In this document: in pieces, positions 40,793 to 49,607 of the stretch
How the letters are laid out: the number at the start of each line of letters is the position of its first letter
Numbering within the stretch: the first letter of the stretch is position 1
Source of the DNA: Corallococcus soli
GTDB taxonomy: Bacteria; Myxococcota; Myxococcia; Myxococcales; Myxococcaceae
NCBI RefSeq assembly: GCF_014930455.1
Contig: NZ_JAAIYO010000001.1
Coordinates: 1,240,001 to 1,304,000, forward strand
Length of the DNA stretch: 64,000 nucleotides
Reading direction: 5' to 3'
Translations under genes and position numbers: made by a program
Notes under the pieces: generated by a model
The model's input: the letters and a program-made list of their open reading frames with translations, nothing else
What the model was told of the DNA's origin: nothing
The model's database searches: none

Positions 40793-41242
40793 TCAGTCGA
40801 TGGTGAAGCCGCCGATGACGCCGCCCGGCTGGAGGCCGCAGTGGATGGCGATGGCGTAGTCCTCCCAGACGTAGCGGGTGCCCGTGTTGAGCGTCTGCCA
40901 CGCCATGGGGCCGGCCACCGTGTACACCACGGGGCCCACCTGGCCGGCGTTGCCCACGCCGTTGACCGTCAAGGACTGGCACCAGCTGTTGTTGCCGTAG
41001 ATCTGCACCGTCGTCGGGTGGTTCCCGACCGCCCACATCGGCACCGAGGCGATCAGCGTGCGCGTCGTCGTACAGTCATTGCGGATGCTCGACCAGCTGT
41101 TCGGGTTGAAGCACCCGGTGTCACCGGCATAGTAGGCCTTGAACGCGTAGCCCGGGTGGTACTGCCACGCGGCCGCCGTGCCCGCGCTCAGCGCCACGAC
41201 CCCGAATGCGCACACCTTCGCCAGCGTCTGGAAACCCTTCAT
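40793..41242 (-). CDS. Small secreted protein
   Basis: 149 residues. Clear Sec signal peptide ending in GTAAA before residue 25 (MKGFQTLAKVCAFGVVALSA). The mature chain is beta-rich, aromatic and has four cysteines (TGCFNP, NDCTTT, WCQSL, HCGLQ), fitting two disulfides. No family recognised. The ~200 bases upstream are AT-rich for this genome and contain several TTGC words, but no promoter could be placed with confidence. Confidence 0.75.
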   Translation of the reverse strand: MKGFQTLAKVCAFGVVALSAGTAAAWQYHPGYAFKAYYAGDTGCFNPNSWSSIRNDCTTTRTLIASVPMWAVGNHPTTVQIYGNNSWCQSLTVNGVGNAGQVGPVVYTVAGPMAWQTLNTGTRYVWEDYAIAIHCGLQPGGVIGGFTID

Positions 41243-41450
41243 CGTCCTGCTCCCGTGAAATGCGGCGGTGATTGGGGCCGCCGGGCTCGCGGATGCCGCG
41301 CGCCACGCCCTCCAGGAGCAAGCGTCATGCCCGTTCGCGGGGATGACGTGTTTTCACATGCTTGCTTGCAATGTTGGCAATCCCTGTTGTTCCGGAAGCC
41401 ACAGGCCGGTGTTGCCTGGGTTGCTCCGGAGGCAACAGGGGCGGGGCGCG

Positions 41451-42290
41451 CTAATCCACCAGCACGAGCCGCTGGGTGCGGCCGGCGTGGTAGCCCACCT
41501 TGCGCGCGATGCGGGCGGTGCTCTCGTCGCGCTCGTCGATGCGCATGGCGAGCCGGGGCAGCGAAGACAGAAGGTGCCGCGAAATCTGTCCCAGGCACAG
41601 CGTGGCGTGGCCTTCGCGGCGGCGGGAGGCCAGCGTGTACATGCCCTCCAGCTCCGCGCCGAACTGCGAGCGGCAGCCGATGTCCACCTTGAAGACGAGC
41701 GCGCCGTCCTCCTCCAGCACGTAGGTGCGGCGCTGGCGCACGCGCTGGAGCAGGCGGGCCTCGTAGTGGGCCGGATCCTCTGCCAGCGGGTCGCGCTCCA
41801 GGATTTCGCGCACGTAGCCCTGGGCCAGGGGCAGCAGGCGGGGCACGTCCTCCTCGCGGGCCAGGCGCAGGGTGGGGTTGGTGAAGGGCCCCAGGTCGTC
41901 CGCGGAGACGCTGAACAGCCGCTGGGTGCGCGACAGGCGCGGCTTGCCCTCACACAGGCTTCGCACCAGCGCGTCCACGGAGGACTTGTCCCCCACCGTG
42001 GCGCGCAGCTTCAGGGAGGCGGCGAGCGCGTCCGCGATGACGCCGGTGGCGCTGGCGTCGCTGGCGCTGGGCACCACGAGCCCGCCCTCGCCGCCCACGA
42101 AGATGGCCGCGGTGAGGACGCCGCTGTCGAAGCGGCCATGGAAGGAGAAGGCCGCCGCGCGCGCCGGGGCCGTGATGCCGAACTCCTCCAGCAACCCCAG
42201 CAGGTAGAGGTTGTGGACGGCATCCTTCGCCAGGAGCGCGCGCAGGGCGTCCGTGTGGGAAGGCACGAGCTGTTCGACGGTGACGGGCAT
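41451..42290 (-). CDS. GNAT family N-acetyltransferase, two-domain
   Basis: 279 residues from the ATG at 42290; an in-frame TTG at 42323 is possible. The N-terminal half (LRALLAKDAVHNLYLLGLLEEFG) resembles the helical lead domain seen in some GNAT proteins. The C-terminal half is the acetyltransferase fold: FKVDIGCRSQFGAELEGMYT, then RREGHATLCLGQI in the acetyl-CoA loop position and VGYHAGRTQRLVLVD at the end. Acceptor unknown. It is followed by a repeat-rich intergenic stretch. Confidence 0.82.
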   Translation of the reverse strand: MPVTVEQLVPSHTDALRALLAKDAVHNLYLLGLLEEFGITAPARAAAFSFHGRFDSGVLTAAIFVGGEGGLVVPSASDASATGVIADALAASLKLRATVGDKSSVDALVRSLCEGKPRLSRTQRLFSVSADDLGPFTNPTLRLAREEDVPRLLPLAQGYVREILERDPLAEDPAHYEARLLQRVRQRRTYVLEEDGALVFKVDIGCRSQFGAELEGMYTLASRRREGHATLCLGQISRHLLSSLPRLAMRIDERDESTARIARKVGYHAGRTQRLVLVD

Positions 42291-42330
42291 GCGCGGGGGA
42301 AGGGGGCCGAACCTTACGCGCAACCCGACC

Positions 42331-42981
42331 TCACGGGCCAGCCTCCCCGGGGGGGGCGAAGCGGAACGGGTACACCACCGTGGCCGTCCCCCCCAGCCGG
42401 GGCGCCGGAAAGCGCGCGTCCAGCAGCGAATCCAGCACGCACGCCTGCACCATCGGGTCCGGGATGCTGCTGCGCAGCAGCTCCCCCCGGTTCATCTTTC
42501 CGTCCCCATTCTCCCCCTCCACCGTGAAACGCAGCTTCACTTCCTGTGTGCCCCGGTTGCGCTGTGCGGCGTCCTGGAAACATTGCTGCACGAGCGGAGT
42601 CACCGCCTGGAGGGCCAGGCGCAGGTCCTCGGCGTCGATGCGTCCGGAAGACGACTCCACCAGGGGCTCCACGATGGCCACGCGGCGCGGGTCGGGGGCG
42701 TCGAAGGAGGCGCGCGGCGGTGCGCGGACGGCGGGCGCGGGTTCGGGGGGCCGTGGAGGCGCGGTGGGGGCGGCCGTCGCGGGGGCCGGTTCGCGCGGGG
42801 GGACGGGCGAGGGGGCGCGGGGTTCGGCGGCCGGGGGCGGTTCGGGGAAGGGGACGGGCGGGACCTGTGTGTCGGTGGGCCGCGTGAGCCAGGAGCCCAC
42901 GAGCGCGCACAGCAGCAACAGCCCCAGGCTCACGCCGGGGATGACCAGCCAGTGCAGGAGGGTGCGGTGCGAGGGCGCCAC
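42331..42981 (-). CDS. AgmX/PglI-type C-terminal domain membrane protein
   Basis: 216 residues. A single membrane segment near the start (LLHWLVIPGVSLGLLLLCAL), a Pro/Ala/Glu-rich periplasm-spanning stretch (~38-90), and a C-terminal domain (LQAVTPLVQQCFQDA, VKLRFTVEGENGDG, RFPAPRLGGTATVVYPF) of the AgmX/PglI type, related in shape to TonB C-termini. In myxobacteria such domains occur in gliding and envelope proteins; here the partner is unknown. It lies 40 bases upstream of the acetyltransferase on the same strand. Confidence 0.82.
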   Translation of the reverse strand: MAPSHRTLLHWLVIPGVSLGLLLLCALVGSWLTRPTDTQVPPVPFPEPPPAAEPRAPSPVPPREPAPATAAPTAPPRPPEPAPAVRAPPRASFDAPDPRRVAIVEPLVESSSGRIDAEDLRLALQAVTPLVQQCFQDAAQRNRGTQEVKLRFTVEGENGDGKMNRGELLRSSIPDPMVQACVLDSLLDARFPAPRLGGTATVVYPFRFAPPGEAGP

Positions 42982-43043
42982 CCGCGTGTCATACCCGCCT
43001 CACGGGTTCACCGTGAAGCGGGGATGCACGCGAGCGCCCGAGA

Positions 43044-44018
43044 CTACGGGTACACCTCGCGACGCGACGTCGGCGTCGTCGTCGTTGGAGGCGTGGTGGT
43101 CGTCACCACGCCCTCACCGAGGATGCGCTGGCGGCGGCTGACGCCCAGCGTGGCGCCCAGCACCGCCGAGACGAGCCCCAGCAGGAGCCCGGCGAAGATG
43201 CCCCAGAAGACGCGGCCGGAGCGGTCCGCCACCTGCAACGCGCCCTGCTGCACCTGCTGGCCCACCTGTCCGGCCTTGCCCTTGGCCTGCGCCACCTGCT
43301 GCTCCACGCGGGTGGCCACGTCCTCGGCGTCCGTGCGCGACAGGTTGGTGTTCTGCGCGATGTTGCTCACCAGCAGCTCGCGGTCCATGCGGCCCTGGCG
43401 CACGCCCTCCGTGACGATGTCCTTGGTCGCCGCCTCCAGCTGGTTCGCCGTGATGGTGGGCTTGCCCTCCTGTTGCAGCCGCTGGTTCACCGGCGCGAGC
43501 GCGTCGTTGGCGTTCAGGCCGAAGGCCTGCGCCGCGGAGCCGCCGCCCGTCACCGCGCCCATCGCCGCGGAGCCTCCCGCGTCCACCGCCGCCTTGCCGA
43601 CGTTGAACACCGCGCCCAGCACCGACGACAGCGCCATGCCCAGCACGATGACGCCCGTGATCGTCGTCAGGCCCCAGAGCACCGCGCCGTGCAGCGCGCC
43701 TCCTGCCTTGTCCACGATGCCCGCGGTGCGCGCGGCCACCACCCCGCCCACGAAGAGGGCGACGAGCGGCGCGATGACGCTCCAGATGCCGGTGAAGATG
43801 CCCGCGGAGCGCGCGCTGCCCGTGTTCCCCGGGTCCACCGACGACAGGCCCAGCGCGAGCCCCAACGTGTACAGGAGGATCCACACGCCCAGCGCGACGA
43901 AGGTGCCACCGAAGATGGCCCCCCAGCTCAGCTTGGACGCGCTGCCCGGAATCGCCGGGATGGCGCCGGAGCGCTCCCGGATGACGCCGGCCCGTTCACT
44001 TTCGACAATGGTTGCCAT
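43044..44018 (-). CDS. Multi-pass membrane protein of unknown function
   Basis: 324 residues. Membrane segments at about 32-58, 76-98, 106-130 and 268-290, with a hydrophilic helical region between the last two (~170-262: QLEAATKDIV, DRELLVSNIAQNTNLSRTD, VEQQVAQAKGKAGQVGQQ). It ends in a Thr-rich tail. The domain looks like bacterial membrane proteins often annotated only as hypothetical; a mechanical or stress role is speculation. Single gene, with 154 bases before gluQ's end and 62 bases after to the AgmX-type gene. Confidence 0.75.
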   Translation of the reverse strand: MATIVESERAGVIRERSGAIPAIPGSASKLSWGAIFGGTFVALGVWILLYTLGLALGLSSVDPGNTGSARSAGIFTGIWSVIAPLVALFVGGVVAARTAGIVDKAGGALHGAVLWGLTTITGVIVLGMALSSVLGAVFNVGKAAVDAGGSAAMGAVTGGGSAAQAFGLNANDALAPVNQRLQQEGKPTITANQLEAATKDIVTEGVRQGRMDRELLVSNIAQNTNLSRTDAEDVATRVEQQVAQAKGKAGQVGQQVQQGALQVADRSGRVFWGIFAGLLLGLVSAVLGATLGVSRRQRILGEGVVTTTTPPTTTTPTSRREVYP

Positions 44019-44172
44019 GGATTTGCACCCTCGCTTCCGTGTGTCGCCCGGCCGCGGTCGTCACGGCGAGGACCGACGTGTCTGGGATGAAGGTGTGCAC
44101 CCTGGAGGCGCCTTCATTTCACTTCCGCACGGCCGCTCCGCCCTGAAGGGTGGGGCGGACGGCCGGCCCGCA

Positions 44173-45126
44173 TCAGCGCAGGCCGAGCGCGTCGAGGAGC
44201 TGTGACTCGCGCGCCACCACGGGCGCGTGCGGTAGCACGCTCACGTCGAAGCGGGCGACCAGCGAGGGCAGGGACACCGGGCTGCCATCTCCCAGGCCGC
44301 TCCACGCGGCGAGCAGGCCCAGGACGTGCTCGGGAGGCCGGCCGCGCGCCCGCAGCTCCGCCAGCGCGAACGCGCCGTCCCGCTTCGCCAGGCGCTTGCC
44401 GTCCTCGCCCATCACCAGCGGGACGTGGAGGAAGCCGGGCGCGGGCAGGCGCAGCGCTTCGTAGAGCTGGAGCTGCCGGGGCGTGGAGGGCAGCAGGTCA
44501 TCCCCCCGGAGCACGTGGGTGATGCGGCTGGCCGCGTCGTCCACCACCACCGCGAGCTGGTAGCTGGCCACGCCGTCGTTGCGGCGCACCACGAAGTCCC
44601 CCACCAGCGCCTGCACGTCCTGGGCGTAGGGGCCCATCAGGTCGTCGGTGAAGCGCACCGCGCCGGGGCGCGCGCGGAAGCGGTACGCGGGGGCGCGCGT
44701 GCGGGAGCGCTCGGAGATCTGCTCCGCGGTGAGGTGCGCGCAGGTGCCCGGGTAGCGCGGGCCGTCGTCGCCCAGGCCGTGGGGCGCGCTCGCCGCGCGG
44801 GAGATCTCCGCGCGCGTGCAGAAGCACGGGTAGACGAGCCCCTCGCGCTCCAGCTTCGCCTGGGCCTCGCGGTACACGGCGTCGCGCTCGCTCTGGAAGA
44901 GCGGCGCCTCATCCCAGTCCAGGCCCAGCCAGCGCAGGTCCTCGTAGAGGTCCTCCAGGAAGCGGGGCTTGCAGCGCGCGCGGTCCAGGTCCTCGATGCG
45001 CAGCAGGAACGTGCCGCCCGCGGCCCGGGCCTGGAGCCAGCCCAGCAGCGCGCTGCGGATGTTGCCCAGGTGCATCCGCCCGGTGGGGCTGGGCGCGAAA
45101 CGTCCTCTCATCGTGGGCGCGACCAT
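44173..45126 (-). CDS. gluQ: Glutamyl-Q tRNA(Asp) synthetase
   Basis: 317 residues from the ATG at 45126, which follows GAGGAAG; the ATG at 45111 is the alternative. GluQRS is a glutamyl-tRNA synthetase fragment without anticodon domain that attaches Glu to queuosine in tRNA-Asp. Visible: RGRFAPSPTGRMHLGN (HIGH-type), zinc ligands in PCFCTRAE and YPGTC, and KRLAKRDGA in the KMSKS position. The length and zinc motif separate it from GltX. Confidence 0.94.
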   Translation of the reverse strand: MVAPTMRGRFAPSPTGRMHLGNIRSALLGWLQARAAGGTFLLRIEDLDRARCKPRFLEDLYEDLRWLGLDWDEAPLFQSERDAVYREAQAKLEREGLVYPCFCTRAEISRAASAPHGLGDDGPRYPGTCAHLTAEQISERSRTRAPAYRFRARPGAVRFTDDLMGPYAQDVQALVGDFVVRRNDGVASYQLAVVVDDAASRITHVLRGDDLLPSTPRQLQLYEALRLPAPGFLHVPLVMGEDGKRLAKRDGAFALAELRARGRPPEHVLGLLAAWSGLGDGSPVSLPSLVARFDVSVLPHAPVVARESQLLDALGLR

Positions 45127-45199
45127 AACTTCCTCGCCCGCGTGACTGGGAGAGAATGCCCCGCCGCTCCCTGGCGTTCTCTGGCCCGTGACCCCGTCC

Positions 45200-46054
45200 A
45201 TGCGCTTCCTGCACTGCTCCGACGTCCACATCACCGAGGACTACTTCGCCCTGCCGCTGCACCGGCTGGGCTGGCGCCGCTGGGTGGCCCTCGTGGAGCT
45301 GACGGCCGGCGGGCGGGCGAAGGCCTACCGCGACGCGCAGCACACGCTCGCCGCCATCGCCCGCGACGGACAGGCCCCCGGCGTGGATCACTTCATCCTC
45401 TCCGGCGACCTCACCGCCTACGCGCTGGAGGGCGAGTTCCGCGCCGCCCGCGCCGCGCTGGGCCCCCTGGCCCGGACGCCCGCGCGCTGCACCGTCATCC
45501 CGGGCAACCATGACGTCTTCACCCCCGGCAGCCACCAGCGGGGCCGCTTCGCCCAGCACTTCGGCGAGCTGCTGGAGAGCGACCTGCCGGAGTACCGCCG
45601 CGAGGGCGCCTTCCCCTTCGTGCGGCTGGTGGGGGAGGGCGCCGCCGTGGTGGGGCTGTGCTCCGCCCGGCCCCTGCCGACGCCGGGCCTGTCCTACGGC
45701 ACCGTGGGGCCCGCGCAGCTCGAAGGCCTGGCGGCCCTGCTGACGGACCCTCGCCTGGACGGACGCGCCATCCTGGTGGTGGTGCACCACGCGCCCCGCA
45801 ACGCCGCGGACCACGCGGACGGCTGGCACCATGGCCTGCACGACGCGGACGCGCTGCTGAAGCTGCTGCCGGGCCCGCGCTTCGCGGTGCTCCACGGCCA
45901 CATCCACCGGCGCTACCACCACCCGGCCACCCCGGAGCGGCCCCACCTGTTCGGCGCGGGCTCCTCCACCCAGGCCGGCAATGAGGGCTACTGGCTCATC
46001 GACGTGGAGGGGGGCCAGGTGGTGGGCGGCACGAAGCACACGCCGGTCCTGTGA
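45200..46054 (+). CDS. Calcineurin-like metallophosphoesterase (CpdA-like)
   Basis: 284 residues from the ATG at 45200; a GTG at 45188 could add four. All dimetal motifs are present: CSDVH near 10, SGDLTAY, PGNHDVF, VHHAPRN and HGHIHRRY. The closest general type is the class III cyclic-nucleotide phosphodiesterase group (CpdA/Icc), though other phosphoesterase roles fit too. It is followed after 47 bases, on the same strand, by a nucleotidyl cyclase gene, which supports a cyclic-nucleotide role by context only. Confidence 0.87.
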   Translation: MRFLHCSDVHITEDYFALPLHRLGWRRWVALVELTAGGRAKAYRDAQHTLAAIARDGQAPGVDHFILSGDLTAYALEGEFRAARAALGPLARTPARCTVIPGNHDVFTPGSHQRGRFAQHFGELLESDLPEYRREGAFPFVRLVGEGAAVVGLCSARPLPTPGLSYGTVGPAQLEGLAALLTDPRLDGRAILVVVHHAPRNAADHADGWHHGLHDADALLKLLPGPRFAVLHGHIHRRYHHPATPERPHLFGAGSSTQAGNEGYWLIDVEGGQVVGGTKHTPVL

Positions 46055-46101
46055 CGGGGGCCCCCTGACACGGCCCACGGGCGGCGATACAAGGAGCGCA
46101 C

Positions 46102-47718
46102 ATGACCCCCGCGCCCATCGCCCCACCCGCTGAGTTGTCCCTGGAGGAGTACCGCTTCCTGCGCCAGCTCGGGCGCGTCGCGGACGACCTCCTGGAGGAG
46201 AGCCTCCGGGAGCGCGAAACGCTGGCCCAGTGCTTCCGGCGCTGCTTCCCCACGCTGCTCGAACACACCGGCGCGCGCGCCATCGCCCTCACCGCGCGCG
46301 ACGAGGAGCTGGTGGAGCAGACCTGGAGCGAGGGGGACTGGGGCGGCGTCTTCCCGGGCTCGCTGCTGACGGGCCCCGAGGGCGTGCGCGCGCACGGGGG
46401 CGACACGCTCGTCACCCAGACGCTGGACGTGGCGGGCTCCCCGGTGGGCACGCTGGGCCTGCTCTATGCGGGCGCGCCCGGCGACGTGGAGACGGGGGCC
46501 CGGAGGCTGCGCGTGCTGGACGCGCTGGCGGAGGAGCTGGACACGGTGCTGATGCTGGTCCACACCGCGTCGGAGAAGCACCAGATCATCCTCCAGTGCA
46601 ACGAACACCTGGCCAACCCCGTCTTCGAGGCGGGCATGGACCAGGCGGTGCGCACGCTGGCGCAGCGGGTGCGCCTGCCGGGCTTCCTCCTCCTGTACCG
46701 CGACGCCGTGCAGCCCCACGTGCTGCACTACCGCACCTACCGCCACGGCCAGTTGGAGTACGAGAGCGGGGAGCAGCCCAGCGCCCCGCTGGAGGCGCTG
46801 CTGCAACAGCACGGCACGCGGCTCTTGCACGGCGACGCGGGCGTGCTCAAGCGCCTGTTCGACGGGCGCACCACGGAGGCGGTGCTCATCTCAGCCGGGG
46901 CGCGCAGCGAGCCGCTGGGGAAGCTCGTCGTCTGGAACAACGAGGGCCTCTCCGCGTACGCCATGGACCTCATCCGCGTGCTGGCCTCCACGCTGAGCCA
47001 GCGCCTGCTGGACTACAACCGCGAGCGCATCCACCTGTCGCAGTTCTTCCCCACGGGCGCCATCAACGCGCTGCTGGAGGACCCGGACTACGCGCGGCAC
47101 CTGCGGGCGCAGGAGCAGGAGGTGGGCATCCTGTTCGCGGACATCAACGGCTTCACGCGCATCTGCGAGCAGGGCTTCGACAGCCCGCGCAGCATCGGCC
47201 GCTTCGTGGACGAGTGGAGCGCGCGCGCCGTGGACTGCATCTGGGCGCACGGCGGCGTGTTCGACAAGATGGTGGGGGACTGCGTCATCGGCCTCTTCGG
47301 ACCGCCCTTCTTCCAGGCGGATCCGCTGCGCCGCGCGGAGGCCGCCGTGCGCGCCGCGTGCGACATCCAGGCGTTCACCGCGGAGCTGGGCGCGCGCGAA
47401 GAGGTGTCAGCCCTGTGTCAGCGGGTGGGGCTGCCGGGGCTGGGCGTGGCGGTGGGCGTGAACCTGGCCACCGCGAACTGCGGCTTCTTCGGTCCCAACC
47501 GCAACTACACGGCCTTCTCCAGCGGGATGAACCAGGCCGCGCGGCTCCAGTCCCTGGCGGGCTTCCGGGAGACGCTGGTGATGCAGAGCGTGCACGAGGC
47601 GCTGAAGACGTCCCAGGAGCCCTTCGTGCGCAAGCTCCAGTTCGGCCCCCTCACGGAGACGCCGGTGAAGAACGTGGCGCAGCCGCTGCGACACTACCGG
47701 CTGTCACCGCAGGGGTGA
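46102..47718 (+). CDS. Class III nucleotidyl cyclase with GAF-like sensors
   Basis: 538 residues, no membrane segment. Two GAF-like regions (~30-155 and ~165-310), then a cyclase homology domain ~340-510. Metal-binding Asp347 (LFADINGF) and Asp393 (MVGDCVIGLFG), Lys389 and transition-state Asn477/Arg481 (MNQAAR) are present. The position that normally holds the adenine-reading Asp (GDTVN in adenylate cyclases) is Ser474 here (SSGMN). It probably makes a cyclic nucleotide, but the base preference is uncertain. A phosphodiesterase-like gene is just upstream. Confidence 0.9.
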   Translation: MTPAPIAPPAELSLEEYRFLRQLGRVADDLLEESLRERETLAQCFRRCFPTLLEHTGARAIALTARDEELVEQTWSEGDWGGVFPGSLLTGPEGVRAHGGDTLVTQTLDVAGSPVGTLGLLYAGAPGDVETGARRLRVLDALAEELDTVLMLVHTASEKHQIILQCNEHLANPVFEAGMDQAVRTLAQRVRLPGFLLLYRDAVQPHVLHYRTYRHGQLEYESGEQPSAPLEALLQQHGTRLLHGDAGVLKRLFDGRTTEAVLISAGARSEPLGKLVVWNNEGLSAYAMDLIRVLASTLSQRLLDYNRERIHLSQFFPTGAINALLEDPDYARHLRAQEQEVGILFADINGFTRICEQGFDSPRSIGRFVDEWSARAVDCIWAHGGVFDKMVGDCVIGLFGPPFFQADPLRRAEAAVRAACDIQAFTAELGAREEVSALCQRVGLPGLGVAVGVNLATANCGFFGPNRNYTAFSSGMNQAARLQSLAGFRETLVMQSVHEALKTSQEPFVRKLQFGPLTETPVKNVAQPLRHYRLSPQG

Positions 47719-47755
47719 CAGCCGGCGCGCGTGCGGCGGGGGTGTGGGGCAGGCC

Positions 47756-48142
47756 TCAGGCCAGCAGGTGCTCGCCCGCGTAGCGGCGCGAGAAGTGGAT
47801 CCACCGGCGGTCGTCCACCTCCACCTGCCACTCGCTGTTGGGCGTCAGCGGCAGGCGCTGCTTGAGGAAGCTCTCCAGGTGGTCCGCGGCCTTGATGGGC
47901 GTGAGCCCGGGCGCGCGGAACGCGATGTGGAGCGTCACGTCCAGCGACGGCGCGACGTCCACCGACGCGCAGATGCGCAGGGTGCCCACGCGCCGCTGGT
48001 ACTGCATGTCCGACGCCGGCCACGCGGAGGAGCCCTCGGGCTGCGGCGCCGCCTGTTCGAGCCAATTGTCGGGGATGAGGATGAAGTCGAGCAGATTGCT
48101 GCTCGCCTCTTCCACCGTGCCGTGCTCCTGGATGGAAAGCAT
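47756..48142 (-). CDS. Small cytosolic protein of unknown function
   Basis: 128 residues from the ATG at 48142, with GGAGGAGG just upstream. Alternating beta strands and one helix (LRICASVDVAPSLDVTLHIAF, AADHLESFLKQRLP, WQVEVDDRRWIHFSRRY). No signal peptide. It has some resemblance to DcrB/DUF1795-like folds, but too little to assign. It converges on the cyclase gene and is separated by 219 bases from rlmN upstream. Confidence 0.65.
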   Translation of the reverse strand: MLSIQEHGTVEEASSNLLDFILIPDNWLEQAAPQPEGSSAWPASDMQYQRRVGTLRICASVDVAPSLDVTLHIAFRAPGLTPIKAADHLESFLKQRLPLTPNSEWQVEVDDRRWIHFSRRYAGEHLLA

Positions 48143-48361
48143 GCCCACCTCCTCCGGGAAAGCCGTTGGGGTTGCGTGGAAGCCGTCGTGAAGAATGTGC
48201 CCACGAGCCAGTTCCCTGCAAGGGGCTCTGGAAATGCGCGGCGCCCCCTACGTGATGTTGTACGTGGGGGCGGGGCGGACGCTACTGGAGGGGGGTGACA
48301 CGCCGGGTCGTCGTGCCCGGGTGTGCCGCGCGACCCTGGTGTGCGGACGTCGGTGTGTTGC

Positions 48362-49444
48362 TCAGGACGCGACGGGGAGGGGCCGACGGGGCTTGCGCTC
48401 CACGGCGGCCTTGAGCTGGCCGCAGCCCGCGTCGATGTCGATGCCCCTGCGCTGGCGCACCGTGCTGGGCACCCCGTGCGAGGTGAGCACGTCCTGGAAC
48501 GCGCGCACCGCGTCCGGCACGCTGGGGCCGCCGTCGTAGCCCACGGTGGGGTTGAGCGGGATGACGTTCACGTGCGCGTCCAGTCCGTGCAGCAGCGCCC
48601 CCAGGTGGTGCGCGTGTTCGGCGGTGTCGTTGCGGCCGGCGATCAACGTCCACTCGAAGAAGATGCGCCGCCTGCGCTTCGCCACGTAGTAGCGGCACGC
48701 GTCCATCAGCTCTTGGAGCGGCCAGCGCCGGCCCGCGGGCACCAGCGCCGCGCGCTCCGCGTCGGTGGCGCCGTGGAGGCTCACCGCGAGCTGCACCGGG
48801 CGCGCCTCGTCCGCCAGCCGGATGATGCCGGGCACCACGCCCACGGTGGACAGGGTGATGAAGCGAGGGGCCAGCGCCAGCCCCTTGGGGTCCACGAGGA
48901 TGTCCATCGCGGCCATCGTGTTGTCGTAGTTGTGCAGGGGCTCGCCCATGCCCATGAGCACGATGTTGCGCAGCGCCTCCCCCTGTTCGCGCAGGATGCG
49001 CGTGACGTGGAGCACCTGGCCCACCACCTCGCCCGGCGTCAGGTGGCGCGACAGGCCCATCTGCCCGGTGGCGCAGAAGACGCAGCCCATGGCGCACCCG
49101 GCCTGCGTGCTCACGCACACGGTGGCGCGGCCCTTGAAACGCATCAGCACCGTTTCAATGGTCTGCCCGTCGTGCAGGCGCAGGAGCAGCTTGTGGGTGA
49201 GGCCGTCGCTGCTGAAGCTCTCGTGGTGGGTGGCCAGGTGGCCCAGCCGCGCGCGCTCCTGGAGCACGGCCTGGAGGTCCGGGCGCAGGCCCGCCACGTC
49301 GCCGAGCGCCGTCACCCCGTCGCGGTACAGCCCCGTCCACACGCGCTCGCGGTACTGGGGGCTGAAGCCCCAGTCGGCCAGGCGCGCGTCCAGCGCGGGG
49401 CGCGGCAGGTCATAGAGGTTGGGGGTGGTGGGGGCGTCCGACAT
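48362..49444 (-). CDS. rlmN: Dual-specificity rRNA/tRNA adenine-C2 methyltransferase RlmN
   Basis: 360 residues. Radical-SAM enzyme adding a methyl group to C2 of A2503 in 23S rRNA and A37 in some tRNAs. The iron-sulfur ligands are Cys117, Cys121 and Cys124 (GCAMGCVFC). The catalytic methyl-accepting Cys is near residue 341 in DIDAGCGQL. MGMGEPLHNYDN and AVSLHGATDAER are also typical. Normal length. Divergent from the glutamate-cysteine-ligase-like gene with 163 bases between. Confidence 0.97.
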   Translation of the reverse strand: MSDAPTTPNLYDLPRPALDARLADWGFSPQYRERVWTGLYRDGVTALGDVAGLRPDLQAVLQERARLGHLATHHESFSSDGLTHKLLLRLHDGQTIETVLMRFKGRATVCVSTQAGCAMGCVFCATGQMGLSRHLTPGEVVGQVLHVTRILREQGEALRNIVLMGMGEPLHNYDNTMAAMDILVDPKGLALAPRFITLSTVGVVPGIIRLADEARPVQLAVSLHGATDAERAALVPAGRRWPLQELMDACRYYVAKRRRRIFFEWTLIAGRNDTAEHAHHLGALLHGLDAHVNVIPLNPTVGYDGGPSVPDAVRAFQDVLTSHGVPSTVRQRRGIDIDAGCGQLKAAVERKPRRPLPVAS

Positions 49445-49607
49445 GACGGCTTCGAGATAACACACCCGCGCCCCGGTCTCCGAGCCGGGCTGGAGGCCGG
49501 CCAGGGGGGCACGGGGCCGGTCGCGGACGGCGCATGGGGGGATGCGACGTCCAGCGGCGGACATCCGCCGTGCCAGCGGGGCGCGTCGTGCCAATCGTGG
49601 AAGGCCT

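Noticed and set aside
48243-48270. C5-T-ACGT / ACGT-G5 hairpin downstream of rlmN
   Set aside because: The stem needs a bulge and lacks a T-run; it may be chance in a GC-rich gap.
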